The notes beneath the pieces are model-generated. The model ran no database searches. It had not been told where the DNA came from and saw only the letters and a list, made by a program, of their open reading frames with translations. Shown here one piece after another: positions 33,750 to 42,662 of a stretch of 64,000 bases of DNA. How positions within the stretch are numbered: position 1 is the first letter of the stretch; the number at the start of each line of letters is the position of its first letter. The translations under genes were made by a program, and so were the position numbers. The DNA comes from Intestinibacillus massiliensis (GTDB taxonomy: Bacteria > Bacillota > Clostridia > Oscillospirales > Butyricicoccaceae): contig JAJUJC010000003.1 of NCBI GenBank assembly GCA_029267335.1, positions 62,001-126,000 of the forward strand, in the 5' to 3' direction.

Positions 33750-35180
33750 TCACAGTATCTTTTTTGTAACATCCAAAATTTTACATATATCAGAATAAAG
33801 GTTTTTTCCTTCTCTGTGATCGCTAGGAGTTTTAGAAACTGTAAACATGTATCTTGGTTCATGAAAAGTAAGTTTATAGTGTGTTCCACCATCTTCTTCA
33901 ATAGCAAATCCCAAGTCTTTTAACATTGATTTGCTGGATGCGTTAAGGCGGCCACCATTATACAGCACAGTTTTTAATCCCTCAAGTATTCGACTGCACT
34001 CGCCTATAGGTTTATTTGCATTAACTAATGATTGGATAATAGCAAACGCCCGAGAATTAGTCTCATATTTTGCTTGAACTTGAGAAAGAATACTATATAA
34101 TAATTCTGTATGCTCCCCGGGGTATAGATCATGCTCGTTGCCCATTTTATAAAAACCGCTATCTTCTTTTCCTGCCTGTATCGCCAGCCGCATAGCATCT
34201 AGTTGAGCACGTAAATTCGCATTTTGCTCGTTTAAATCACGAATTTTGCTGCTCAATTCATCGTTTTCTGAGTCAAAAGAATTCATGTACTTTTCAAGTT
34301 CTTCTTTATCGGCTAGACTCGTTACTTTCCATTTATTCATCCTCTGTCTAGCTTGTAAAGTCATTATTTGGTTCCAGTTGTAAACTGAAGAATCAATACG
34401 ATTAATTAATGCACGCCACACCGAATCAATAACAGCGCGACTCATTGCCTTATAATCGTCAAAATAATCAAGACAAAATTTCTCGCAAAACTCAGATCTG
34501 GGAAAATACACTCCAATATACTTATTATGAGCATTTTTTCCGCCGGTGGTTTCTCTTAATTTTAATGCGACCTCGTGGTTTGTTTCGACAAATACATGAG
34601 CAACGCCACTCAACTGCCGTGCTAAATAGGCTGCACTTATTGCTGTCGAACCCCAATAATCACAGCTAACGTAAACAACGGGCATTGTGTAATTTATTTC
34701 GCCCCTCATAATTCTTGCACATATATCAAGATTATGGTCATTAACTTCTATTGGCGAATCAGTTACCAAAATTGTTGCATCATCTCGACAAAAACCGCCC
34801 TCAATAAATTTGCGTACAATGTAGGGTTTGTGAATGAGAGGAAGTTTGGTACTGAAGTCCAATCTATTGCAGTTTAATTGTATGAGGAGCGTTTTTGTTC
34901 CTTTTTCTTGTAAAAAGATGCAATCGTTAATCCACACCGCATTAGTTTCATTATTTTCAAGTCGACAAGCTGAAAGTTCAATTTTGTCATCTTTATAGTG
35001 GCTAATTGAAAAAGATATTTTACCTTCTTCAATATGATAGTCTTCGTGAGAGCTAACATTGTAAGAAATATTGGCAATAGGGTAATGCTCGCTTTGTATA
35101 ATCCAGTCAATAAAGAGTTGAAGGCATATCTCTTGGGAAACCTCTTGCTTTAAAGGTAGCTTTGTACTAAACACCAACAT
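33750..35180 (-). CDS. AT-rich orphan protein of unknown function (candidate defence or toxin gene)
   Basis: A 476-aa soluble protein that I do not recognise. The heptapeptide FSTKLPL occurs twice (residues 4-10 and 109-115). A conserved-looking core follows (MPVVYVSCDYWGSTAISAAY, then LARQLSGVAHVFVE, about 166-199), a coiled coil at about 288-335, and a small C-terminal domain (about 415-470) with MLKDLGFAIEEDGGTHYKL and HREGKNLYSDICKIL, reminiscent of the HicA RNA-binding/mRNA-interferase fold with its GxHxK-like motif. No signal peptide or TM is seen. The start is ATG at 35180, with AGGGG 7 bases upstream. Base composition and the tRNA-flanked position point to horizontal transfer; a defence role is inference only. 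Confidence 0.7.
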   Translation of the reverse strand: MLVFSTKLPLKQEVSQEICLQLFIDWIIQSEHYPIANISYNVSSHEDYHIEEGKISFSISHYKDDKIELSACRLENNETNAVWINDCIFLQEKGTKTLLIQLNCNRLDFSTKLPLIHKPYIVRKFIEGGFCRDDATILVTDSPIEVNDHNLDICARIMRGEINYTMPVVYVSCDYWGSTAISAAYLARQLSGVAHVFVETNHEVALKLRETTGGKNAHNKYIGVYFPRSEFCEKFCLDYFDDYKAMSRAVIDSVWRALINRIDSSVYNWNQIMTLQARQRMNKWKVTSLADKEELEKYMNSFDSENDELSSKIRDLNEQNANLRAQLDAMRLAIQAGKEDSGFYKMGNEHDLYPGEHTELLYSILSQVQAKYETNSRAFAIIQSLVNANKPIGECSRILEGLKTVLYNGGRLNASSKSMLKDLGFAIEEDGGTHYKLTFHEPRYMFTVSKTPSDHREGKNLYSDICKILDVTKKIL

Positions 35181-35229
35181 ATTGTTACCCCTCACTTTAT
35201 CTAAACCGCATTTTCCTGCAATTTTTTCT

Positions 35230-35238
35230 ATTATATCA
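35230..35238 (-). promoter_or_regulatory. Extended -10 promoter of the orphan gene
   Basis: TGATATAAT on the minus strand about 50 bases before the ATG at 35180; the -35 region is poor. The remaining sequence to 35362 is AT-rich without a gene. Confidence 0.5.
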
Positions 35239-35362
35239 TTTTTTGCAAATGTGATAGACCAAAGTAGCGCTTTGAAACGCTATACTATTTAATTTCTGTT
35301 TTAGAGTGAAATTATAAAGTTTGTTTCGCATGATATGTCTGCAAACCCGCATGAATACAGAT

Positions 35363-35406
35363 AAAATAGGAAGACCGTCGACAACAGTCGACGGTCTTCC
35401 TATTTT
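35363..35406 (-). terminator. Terminator of tRNA-Pro
   Basis: A perfect 20-bp stem (35363-35382 with 35387-35406) and 4-base loop; the distal base pair uses the last A of the tRNA CCA. On the minus strand it ends in CTATTTTAT. Confidence 0.85.
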
Positions 35407-35482
35407 GGTCCGAGTGACAGGACTTGAACCTGCGGCCTCTTGACCCCCAGTCAAGCACGCTACCAACTGCGCTACACCCGGA
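35406..35482 (-). tRNA. tRNA-Pro (anticodon GGG)
   Basis: A 77-base tRNA with encoded CCA. Acceptor arm TCCGGGT/ACTCGGA (one G-T wobble), D-arm with AGCGCAGTTGGTAGCGT, anticodon stem CTTGA/TCAAG with loop CTGGGGG (anticodon GGG), T-arm GCAGG/CCTGT with loop TTCAAGT. It reads CCC and CCU proline codons. T1-A72 instead of the usual C1-G72 of proline tRNAs is slightly unusual. A promoter lies at 35528-35499 and a terminator directly abuts the 3' end. The 3' 23 bases are repeated at 33679. Confidence 0.93.
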
Positions 35483-35498
35483 TTCATATTGCCTAAAT

Positions 35499-35528
35499 AG
35501 AATATCACAGAATGTGTCGCGTTGTCAA
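35499..35528 (-). promoter_or_regulatory. Promoter of tRNA-Pro
   Basis: On the minus strand TTGACA (35528-35523), 18-base spacer, TATTCT (35504-35499), 17 bases upstream of the tRNA 5' end. The rest of the gap to 35722 (AT-rich, short T and A runs) shows no gene. Confidence 0.75.
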
Positions 35529-35722
35529 CCATTATTTTGTCTTTTTTTGCAAAAACGAAAAAATATCCCGTATGTTTGCAAGCGACAAAACGGTACTATG
35601 CGTAACTCCCGTGCAGGTACCTGGCAAGAGATTACCGTATGGCTTATTTTTTTGCATAAAAAGTTATAGAAACATAAGGGTTTGAGAAATATAAGCCTTT
35701 ATACAGCTTGTACAGGATATAG

Positions 35723-35751
35723 TTGAAATTGTGGTAAACTTTTGGTACAAT
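35723..35751 (+). promoter_or_regulatory. Promoter of recJ
   Basis: TTGAAA (35723-35728), a 17-base spacer and TACAAT (35746-35751), 33 bases before the ATG. Confidence 0.75.
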
Positions 35752-35783
35752 ATACTCAATCAAGAATACTAAGAGGAGACACC

Positions 35784-37856
35784 ATGAAAATTAAAAAATG
35801 GGTGACTGCCGCACCGGATGCGCAATGCGCGCAGTCATTATCCGCACAGTGCGGATTCACACCGCTTGCGGCACTTGCATTGTGTGCGCGCGGCGTGAAT
35901 ACTCCAGGGGAGGCGGCGCAATTTCTATCGACCGATGTCGGTGCGCTGCACGATCCCATGAAGTTATGTGATATGGAGCGTGCGGTCGCAGAAATCGAGC
36001 GCGCGATCGAGGCACAGGAAAAAATCGTTGTATTCGGAGACTATGATGTCGACGGCGTCACCGCGACCTGCGTACTGGTCGATTATCTGCGCAGCCGCGG
36101 CGCAATCTGCGAATACTACATCCCTGACCGCGTGAGTGAGGGTTACGGCCTGAATCAGACCGCGCTCGAAGAGATCGCGGCGCGCGGCGCGCGACTCATC
36201 GTCACGGTCGATTCCGGTATCACCGCGATCGAGGAGATCGCCTATGCCGCGCAGATTGGTCTGCGCGTGGTCATCACCGACCATCATGAGTGCCGCAGCG
36301 AGTTGCCCGCTGCGATCGCAGTCGTCGACCCGAAGCGCCCGGACTGCCACTATCCGTTTGCGCAGCTTGCAGGAGTGGGTGTAGCATTCAAGCTCATTTG
36401 CGCACTGGACGGCGACAGCGCTGCGATGCTTGCACGCTATGGCGATCTGGTTGCGCTCGGCACGGTCGCGGACGTCATGCCAATCATCGGAGAAAATCGA
36501 ATCATTGTCGCAGCGGGTTTGCAGTGTATGCCGCAGACCCCGCGTCTGGGACTTGCCATGCTGCTGCGTGAAGCGGGGCAGAACGACCGCAAGCTGACCA
36601 GCGGCACGATCAGTTTTGTGCTTGCGCCGCGCATCAATGCGGCAGGTCGTTTAGGACAGGCGTCACGCGCGGCGGAGTTGTTTCTGACACAAGACCCTGT
36701 GCAGGCGCAGGCGCTTGCGGCATGGCTGTGCGAACAGAATAAGATCCGTCAGAGCGCGGAGGCGGACATTCTCGAGCAGGCGATCGCAAAGCTGCGGCGC
36801 GAGCACGATCCCATCGAGGATCGCGTGATCGTGCTCGCGGGTGAAAACTGGCATAATGGCGTGATCGGCATCGTATCTTCACGCATCTGCGACCGTTACG
36901 GCACGCCTACCGTGCTCATCGCGCTCGATGGTGATGTGGGAAAAGGCTCGGGGCGCTCACTGCGCGGCTTTAATTTATTTGAAGCCTTGCAGGACAGCGA
37001 GGATCTGCTCGACAAATACGGCGGGCACGAGCTTGCTGCGGGATTGACGATTCGCCGCGAAAACATTCCTGCGCTCAAGGCGCGCTTGCAGGCATATGCA
37101 GAGCACAATGTGCGTCCGGCGGACATGATGCCGCTGCTGCGCATCGACAGCCAGATCGACCCGTCGCTCATCACGCAGGAAAACGTCGCGGGGTTATCCG
37201 CCCTGGAGCCGTTCGGACTCAAAAACGCGGAACCGGTCTTTTCGATGGACAACATGCTCGTCGAGGAGATCACCCCGATTTCGAGCGACCGCCATGTGCG
37301 GCTGCTGCTCTCCAAAAACGGCGTGCAGTTCACCGCCATGCTGTTCGGCACGGGCGCGGGTGGCTGCGGTTTTGCGCAGGGCAACGCGGTCGACGTCGCG
37401 TTTCATCTTGAGCTCAATACCTTTCGTTCGCGCACAAGCGTACAGCTTGTGGTGCAGGATGTGCGTCTGAGCGACTGCGAATTGCTCGCAGACCAAAAGC
37501 TGCTCAGTATTTACACCCGCTACATGAACGATCAGGCGCTCACGAGCGCGGAAGCCAAGCTGCTCATGCCAGACCGCAGCGATCTGGTCTGCGTTTGGCG
37601 TCATATCAACAGCCGTGCGGAAGAGGGCAGGCTTAGTGTGCCCTCCAATGCGCTTTCACGGCGCATCGCGTGGGAAAGCAAACGGGATATCAACATCGGC
37701 AAGCTGTTCGTCTGTCTCGATGTATTCAGCGAGAGCAGCCTGCTGAGTTATCATTTTAAAGATGGTCTTGTCAATATCGTGCTCAAGCCCTATCAGGGCA
37801 AGGCGGACATTTCCGGCTCGGTCGTGCTTGCGACCTTGAAAAGCATGAGCCGATAA
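35784..37856 (+). CDS. recJ: Single-stranded-DNA-specific exonuclease RecJ
   Basis: A 690-aa DHH-family exonuclease. Metal motifs are VVFGDYDVDGVTATCVL (about residue 80), TVDSGI, and VVITDHHECRSELP (about 165); the DHHA1 part has GRSLRGFNLFEALQDSEDLL and KYGGHELAAGLTI. It degrades ssDNA 5' to 3' in recombination and repair. Typical RecJ is 550-790 aa. The ATG at 35784 with AAGAGGAG at correct spacing is the start; the frame is open upstream to 35742. It shares a transcription unit with rel and dtd, a common clostridial arrangement. Confidence 0.95.
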   Translation: MKIKKWVTAAPDAQCAQSLSAQCGFTPLAALALCARGVNTPGEAAQFLSTDVGALHDPMKLCDMERAVAEIERAIEAQEKIVVFGDYDVDGVTATCVLVDYLRSRGAICEYYIPDRVSEGYGLNQTALEEIAARGARLIVTVDSGITAIEEIAYAAQIGLRVVITDHHECRSELPAAIAVVDPKRPDCHYPFAQLAGVGVAFKLICALDGDSAAMLARYGDLVALGTVADVMPIIGENRIIVAAGLQCMPQTPRLGLAMLLREAGQNDRKLTSGTISFVLAPRINAAGRLGQASRAAELFLTQDPVQAQALAAWLCEQNKIRQSAEADILEQAIAKLRREHDPIEDRVIVLAGENWHNGVIGIVSSRICDRYGTPTVLIALDGDVGKGSGRSLRGFNLFEALQDSEDLLDKYGGHELAAGLTIRRENIPALKARLQAYAEHNVRPADMMPLLRIDSQIDPSLITQENVAGLSALEPFGLKNAEPVFSMDNMLVEEITPISSDRHVRLLLSKNGVQFTAMLFGTGAGGCGFAQGNAVDVAFHLELNTFRSRTSVQLVVQDVRLSDCELLADQKLLSIYTRYMNDQALTSAEAKLLMPDRSDLVCVWRHINSRAEEGRLSVPSNALSRRIAWESKRDINIGKLFVCLDVFSESSLLSYHFKDGLVNIVLKPYQGKADISGSVVLATLKSMSR

Positions 37857-37877
37857 GGGCCGAGGGGAGAAAACACA

Positions 37878-40061
37878 ATGGAAATGCAAAGCAAAATCGA
37901 CTTTTTGATCGATCGGGTCAAAAAGCAGAACCCGCAGGCCAACGTCAAAAAAATTCGTGCGGCGTATGACTGCGGCGCTGCCGCCCATGAGGGACAGCAG
38001 CGCCGCAATGGCGAGCCGTATATCATCCATCCGGTCGCGGTTGCGGAGATCATCGTCGAAATGGGTCTGGATACCGACTCTATTTGCGCGGGGCTGCTGC
38101 ATGACTGCATTGAGGACACCGGCTTCGGCTATAAGGAGATCGAAAATAAGTTCGGCACCTCGGTCGCGGAGCTGGTCGACGGCGTGACGCGTCTTGGCAT
38201 GCTACGGTATTCCAAGGAACAGGAGCAGATGGAGGATCTGCGCAAGATGTTCATGGCGATGGCGAAGGATATTCGCGTCATCCTCATCAAGCTTGCTGAC
38301 CGTCTGCACAACGCCCGCACGTTCAAGTATCTGCCCGAGCGCAAGCAGCGCGACAAGGCGCTCGAGACCATGGAAATCTACGCGCCGATCGCACACCGTC
38401 TGGGCATGCAGCGCATCAAGTGGGAGCTGGAAGATCTGTCGCTCAAATGTCTCGATCCAATCGGCTATAAAGAGATCGTCGAGGGACTCAACGCGCAGAG
38501 CGCACAGCATGGGGAGTTCCTTGACGGCATCAAGGAAACCATCGGCACGAAGCTCGACGAAGCGCACATCCAGAATGTCATTTCCGCGCGCGTCAAGCAT
38601 ATTTATTCGATCTATCGCAAAATGTACGCGCAGCATAAGACGATCAACGAAATTTACGACATCTGCGCGGTGCGTGTCATTGTCGACACGGTAGCGGACT
38701 GCTATAACGTGCTCGGCTATATCCATGACCTGTATAAGCCTATTCCGGGGCGTTTCAAGGACTATATTTCCACGCCCAAGCCCAACGGCTATCAGTCGCT
38801 GCATACCACGGTCATCGGTCGTGCGGGCATTCCGTTTGAGGTGCAGATCCGCACGGCGGAAATGCACAAAATGGCGGAATACGGCGTTGCGGCGCACTGG
38901 AAATACAAGCAGGGTCTGGACAAGCAGGGCAGCGAGGAAGCGTTCGCGTGGATTCGCCAACTTCTGGAAGCGCAGCAGGATACCGAAGCGGAAGATTTCA
39001 TCAAAAACATCAAGGTCGACCTGTTCGCGGACGAGGTATTCGTCTTTACCCCGCGCGGGGATGTGGTCAATCTGCCCGCTGGCGCGATCCCGATCGACCT
39101 CGCCTATGCCATTCACTCTGCGGTCGGCAACCGCATGACCGGCTGCAAGATCAACAACCGCATCGCACCGATCGACACACCGCTCAAAAACGGTGACATC
39201 GTCGAGATCATGACGTCCAAGGAAACGCACGGACCGAGCCGCAACTGGGTCAAGATCGTGCGCACGACCGAGGCGCGCAATAAAATCAAGCAGTGGTTCA
39301 AAAAGGAATGTCGCGAGGAAAATATCGTACAGGGCAAGGAAGAACTGGACCGCGAGCTACGCGTCAATCTGCTGTATTCCGGCTTTTACGAAAATGGGGA
39401 CATTCAAAAAGATGTGCTGGATAAGTTCTCTTTTCAGAGTTTGGAAGAGATGTATGCCTCGCTCGGTTACGGCGGCATCACGGTGACCAAGGTCGTCAAT
39501 AAGGTCAAGGATGATGTCATGCGTCTGCGCCGCAAAAACGACGAGAAGGAAGCGCAGCCTGTCATCCGCAAGCAAGGTAAGAGCCAGTCGGGCGTCATCG
39601 TTGAGGGCATCGAAAACTGCATGGTCAAGTTTGCACGCTGCTGCACGCCGATTCCGGGCGACGATATTATCGGCTTTATCACGCGGGGCTACGGCGTGTC
39701 CATTCATCGCCGCGACTGCGTCAATGTCCACAACAACGGCACGCCTGAGGATAAGGCGCGTTGGATCAGCTGTTGGTGGGACGAGGATCTGGTCGCGATG
39801 GCACCAACCAAGGAAAAATTCTCGACCGGTCTGCAAATTTCTGCGAAAAACCGCATCGGTCTGATCGCGGATGTCGCAACGTTGTTCTCCGCCGCGCGCA
39901 TCAATGTGCATGAACTGTCTGCACGCGATATGGCGGACGGGTTTGCGGTGGTGAACGCAATGATTGACGTTTCGGACGTCACCCAACTGGAAAATATCAT
40001 GTCCCGTCTGCGCGGCACTAAGGGCGTTGTGGATGTCGCGCGTGCCGTGGACGGAAACTGA
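37878..40061 (+). CDS. relA: Bifunctional (p)ppGpp synthetase/hydrolase (Rel/SpoT family)
   Basis: A 727-aa protein with the full Rel organisation: HD hydrolase (AAHEGQQRRNGEPYIIHPVA, then LLHDCIEDTGFGY, about residues 35-85), synthetase (KDYISTPKPNGYQSLHTTVI, about 295-315), TGS domain (VFTPRGDVVNLPAGAIPIDL, about 390-455), a conserved-Cys helical region (VKFARCCTPIPGDDIIGFIT) and C-terminal ACT (about 650-727). It sets stringent-response alarmone levels at the ribosome. HD and synthetase residues look intact, so both activities are expected. GAGGGGAG precedes the ATG. Confidence 0.97.
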   Translation: MEMQSKIDFLIDRVKKQNPQANVKKIRAAYDCGAAAHEGQQRRNGEPYIIHPVAVAEIIVEMGLDTDSICAGLLHDCIEDTGFGYKEIENKFGTSVAELVDGVTRLGMLRYSKEQEQMEDLRKMFMAMAKDIRVILIKLADRLHNARTFKYLPERKQRDKALETMEIYAPIAHRLGMQRIKWELEDLSLKCLDPIGYKEIVEGLNAQSAQHGEFLDGIKETIGTKLDEAHIQNVISARVKHIYSIYRKMYAQHKTINEIYDICAVRVIVDTVADCYNVLGYIHDLYKPIPGRFKDYISTPKPNGYQSLHTTVIGRAGIPFEVQIRTAEMHKMAEYGVAAHWKYKQGLDKQGSEEAFAWIRQLLEAQQDTEAEDFIKNIKVDLFADEVFVFTPRGDVVNLPAGAIPIDLAYAIHSAVGNRMTGCKINNRIAPIDTPLKNGDIVEIMTSKETHGPSRNWVKIVRTTEARNKIKQWFKKECREENIVQGKEELDRELRVNLLYSGFYENGDIQKDVLDKFSFQSLEEMYASLGYGGITVTKVVNKVKDDVMRLRRKNDEKEAQPVIRKQGKSQSGVIVEGIENCMVKFARCCTPIPGDDIIGFITRGYGVSIHRRDCVNVHNNGTPEDKARWISCWWDEDLVAMAPTKEKFSTGLQISAKNRIGLIADVATLFSAARINVHELSARDMADGFAVVNAMIDVSDVTQLENIMSRLRGTKGVVDVARAVDGN

Positions 40062-40074
40062 TGGGGGAGAGACT

Positions 40075-40536
40075 ATGCGAGCACTGATACAGCGCGTGTC
40101 GCACGCAAAGGTGACCATCAATGGGCAAATTCACGCCGAGATCGGGCGCGGTCTGCTCGTGCTGCTTGGCGTGTGCGAGGGGGATACGTCCGCGCAGGCG
40201 GATTATCTTGCGGATAAGTGCGTCGGACTGCGCATTTTTACCGATGAAAACGACAAAATGAATCTGTCACTGTCCGATGTCAACGGCGGCATTCTGATTG
40301 TGTCGCAGTTCACTTTGTACGGTGACTGCCGCAAGGGCAAACGCCCGAGTTTTATCAAGGCGGCGCGCCCGGAAACCGCCATCCCGCTCTATGAGCAGTT
40401 TATTGAGCGCTGTCGGCAGAGCGGGCGGCCTGTCGGTACGGGCGAGTTCGGCGCGGATATGCAGGTCGAGCTGGTGAACGACGGGCCGGTCACGCTGTGG
40501 CTCGACACCGAGGAAATGATGCCGCAGCATCACTGA
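40075..40536 (+). CDS. dtd: D-aminoacyl-tRNA deacylase Dtd
   Basis: A 153-aa Dtd1-type enzyme: MRALIQRVSHAKVTINGQ at the N-terminus, the catalytic SQFTLYGDCRKGKRPSF motif and the cross-subunit motif near the C-terminus (FGADMQVELVNDGPVTLWLD; here the usual Gly-cisPro GP pair reads DGPVT). It removes D-amino acids from mischarged tRNA. The start at 40075 follows GGGGGAGAG by 5 bases; the open frame runs further upstream but within rel. It follows rel by 13 bases, the standard rel-dtd pairing. Confidence 0.95.
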   Translation: MRALIQRVSHAKVTINGQIHAEIGRGLLVLLGVCEGDTSAQADYLADKCVGLRIFTDENDKMNLSLSDVNGGILIVSQFTLYGDCRKGKRPSFIKAARPETAIPLYEQFIERCRQSGRPVGTGEFGADMQVELVNDGPVTLWLDTEEMMPQHH

Positions 40537-40554
40537 AAAACGGAGGAACTCGAG

Positions 40555-41187
40555 ATGAAGGTTTTACATCTGCGTGTCGGCGCGATCGGCACGAATTGCT
40601 ATATCGTATTTGACGAAACGACCCGCGAGGGCGCGGTCATCGACCCGGGCGATCAGGCGGAGAGCATCCTGAAAGCGGTCGCGGACGAAAAGATCACGGT
40701 CAAATACATTTTGCTCACACATGCACATTTCGATCATTTGCTGGCGGCGGATGCGGTACAAAAGGCGACGGGCGCACCGATCGTGCTGCACGAGGCAGAT
40801 CTGCCCTTTATCAAAAAGGAGACCATGACCGCGTTCCGTCCGTTCATCAAAAACTATGCCGAGCCGCAGATCGGTCAGATCGCGCAGGAAGGCACGCAGG
40901 TCACGTTCGGCGGTCTGACCGCGACCTATCTGCACACACCCGGACACACACCGGGTTCGTGCACCATTCGCATCGGCGACTGCCTGTTCACGGGCGATAC
41001 CATGTTCCGCCATGAGTGCGGGCGGTGCGATCTGCCGGGCGGCGATTTTGGTAGCATGCTCGATTCTCTTCAGCGGCTGAGCGAGATTCCGGGTGATCTC
41101 AAGGTGCTGCCCGGACACGAGGAATTTTCCTCGCTCGATGAGGAGCGCCGCGCAAACCCCTATGTACGGCAGGCGCTTGCCCGATGA
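40555..41187 (+). CDS. MBL-fold metallo-hydrolase (glyoxalase II-like)
   Basis: A 210-aa metallo-beta-lactamase-fold protein. The metal motif is LLTHAHFDHLLAADAV, with further ligands in HTPGHTPGSC and FTGDTMFRHECGRCDLPGGD, and LPGHEE near the C-terminus. Similar YcbL/YqgX proteins are annotated as hydroxyacylglutathione hydrolase-like, though the true substrate is usually unknown. GGAGG lies about 10 bases before the ATG. Its stop overlaps hemZ by four bases; MBL-hemZ pairs after rel-dtd are common in Clostridia. Confidence 0.9.
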   Translation: MKVLHLRVGAIGTNCYIVFDETTREGAVIDPGDQAESILKAVADEKITVKYILLTHAHFDHLLAADAVQKATGAPIVLHEADLPFIKKETMTAFRPFIKNYAEPQIGQIAQEGTQVTFGGLTATYLHTPGHTPGSCTIRIGDCLFTGDTMFRHECGRCDLPGGDFGSMLDSLQRLSEIPGDLKVLPGHEEFSSLDEERRANPYVRQALAR

Positions 41188-42635
41188 ACTACACGCTCAA
41201 GGGGCATGACTATCGCCATGCGGTCGAGGAAATGCTGCTGCATTTGCTGCCCGCGGACATGCCGATCTATGTGGAGGGGCTAAGCGGTGACGGCTGTGTG
41301 TCGACGCTCGAAACCGACGCGAACCGTGCGATCGCGACCGCGTGCATCACACAGGATGGCGTGCCGTACAGCAGCACGCGCGCCATTGCCTATCGCAGCG
41401 CGGAGGTGCTCGAACGTCGCCGCGCAGAGAGCGAAGCGGTGCGCCTGTCGCTCTACGACGCGATCGTGCCCACGCTGCCGCGCCCGCCCGTTTGGGGCAG
41501 CTTGACCGGTGTGCGTCCGGCAAAGCTCGCGCGCACTCATATGGAGCGCGGCATGTCGACCGCCGAGGTCGCGCGCGAACTGCGCGAGCATTACGGGGTG
41601 TCGACCGAACGCGCCGCGCTCGCCGTGCGCGCCGCCGCCATCGCGGAGGACTGCAAGCGCAGTTTAGGGGAAAAGGACGTGTCGCTTTATGTCGGCATTC
41701 CGTTTTGCCCGTCACGCTGCGCGTACTGCTCGTTTGTTTCCGCGAGCGTCGAGCGCGCCGCACCGCTCATTCCGCCCTATGTCGATGCGCTGTGCGCCGA
41801 GATCGAGATGACCGGACGTCTGCTCGCACAGGGCGGCTGGAACGTGGTCAGTCTGTATATCGGCGGCGGTACACCGACCACGCTGAGCGCAGAACAACTG
41901 TTGAAATTGACACAAAGTTTACAAAATCACGTTGATTTACATGCGCTGCGCGAATATACTGTGGAAGCGGGACGACCGGATACAATCACCCGCGAGAAAC
42001 TGGAAGCCATCCGCGCGGGCGGCGCGACCCGCATCAGCATCAACCCGCAGACCATGAACGACGAGGTGTTGCGCCGCATCGGGAGACGGCACTCGGCGGA
42101 AGAGGTGCTCGCAAGCTATGCGCTTGCGCGTGAGATTGGCTTTGACTGCATCAATATGGACACCATCGCGGGGTTGGACGGCGATACGCCCGCCTCGTTT
42201 GCGCGTACGATCGACATTTTGAGCGATCTCGCGCCCGAAAACATTACGGTGCATACGCTTGCGATCAAGCGGGCGGCGGATCTGTCTGACAAACGCGCGA
42301 ACGCCGCCAAGCGCGACGAGGTCGCCGCAATGCTTGACAGCGCGAGCCGCCGCCTGACCGCGACCGGCTATGCGCCGTATTATCTCTATCGCCAAAAATT
42401 CACAGCGGGCGGATTTGAAAACGTCGGTTGGTGCAAGCCGGGCACGGAAAGCCTGTACAATGTCTGCATGATGGAGGAGCTGCAAACCATCGTTTCCATC
42501 GGTGCGGGCGGCGTCAGCAAAAAAGTGACCGGTGAGGGACGCATCACCCGCCTGTCAAACCCTAAATATCCGACCGAGTATCTGACAGCGACCGACCGCA
42601 TTGCGACCGCTCGCGCCAAGCTGCTCGCGCTTTGA
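41184..42635 (+). CDS. hemZ: Coproporphyrinogen dehydrogenase HemZ (radical SAM)
   Basis: A 483-aa radical SAM protein. The N-terminal 160 residues are the HemZ-specific domain (PRPPVWGSLTGVRPAKLART). The radical SAM core begins at SLYVGIPFCPSRCAYCSFVS, giving the CxxxCxxC cluster at about residues 174-181, followed by YIGGGTPTTLSAEQLLKL and EAGRPDTITREKLEAIRAGG. The family is assigned to oxygen-independent coproporphyrinogen III oxidation, though many HemZ-like proteins in anaerobes may have other roles; no other heme gene lies nearby. Confidence 0.9.
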   Translation: MNYTLKGHDYRHAVEEMLLHLLPADMPIYVEGLSGDGCVSTLETDANRAIATACITQDGVPYSSTRAIAYRSAEVLERRRAESEAVRLSLYDAIVPTLPRPPVWGSLTGVRPAKLARTHMERGMSTAEVARELREHYGVSTERAALAVRAAAIAEDCKRSLGEKDVSLYVGIPFCPSRCAYCSFVSASVERAAPLIPPYVDALCAEIEMTGRLLAQGGWNVVSLYIGGGTPTTLSAEQLLKLTQSLQNHVDLHALREYTVEAGRPDTITREKLEAIRAGGATRISINPQTMNDEVLRRIGRRHSAEEVLASYALAREIGFDCINMDTIAGLDGDTPASFARTIDILSDLAPENITVHTLAIKRAADLSDKRANAAKRDEVAAMLDSASRRLTATGYAPYYLYRQKFTAGGFENVGWCKPGTESLYNVCMMEELQTIVSIGAGGVSKKVTGEGRITRLSNPKYPTEYLTATDRIATARAKLLAL

Positions 42636-42662
42636 TCCCCGCGACCGGAGAAAGGAGAGCGT

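Larger units (their letters stand above)
33679..35428. mobile_element. Putative minimal genomic island at tRNA-Pro
   Basis: The segment is bounded by the 23-base tRNA 3'-end repeat, is visibly AT-rich between GC-rich flanks, and holds a single gene (33750-35180) of unlike codon use. Each copy of the tRNA end has its own, unrelated, terminator hairpin (33637-33676 and 35363-35406), so this is not a simple local duplication. No integrase, recombinase or transposase is present, so the element must be a remnant or be mobilised in trans. A decayed second tRNA gene is the alternative. Confidence 0.6.
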
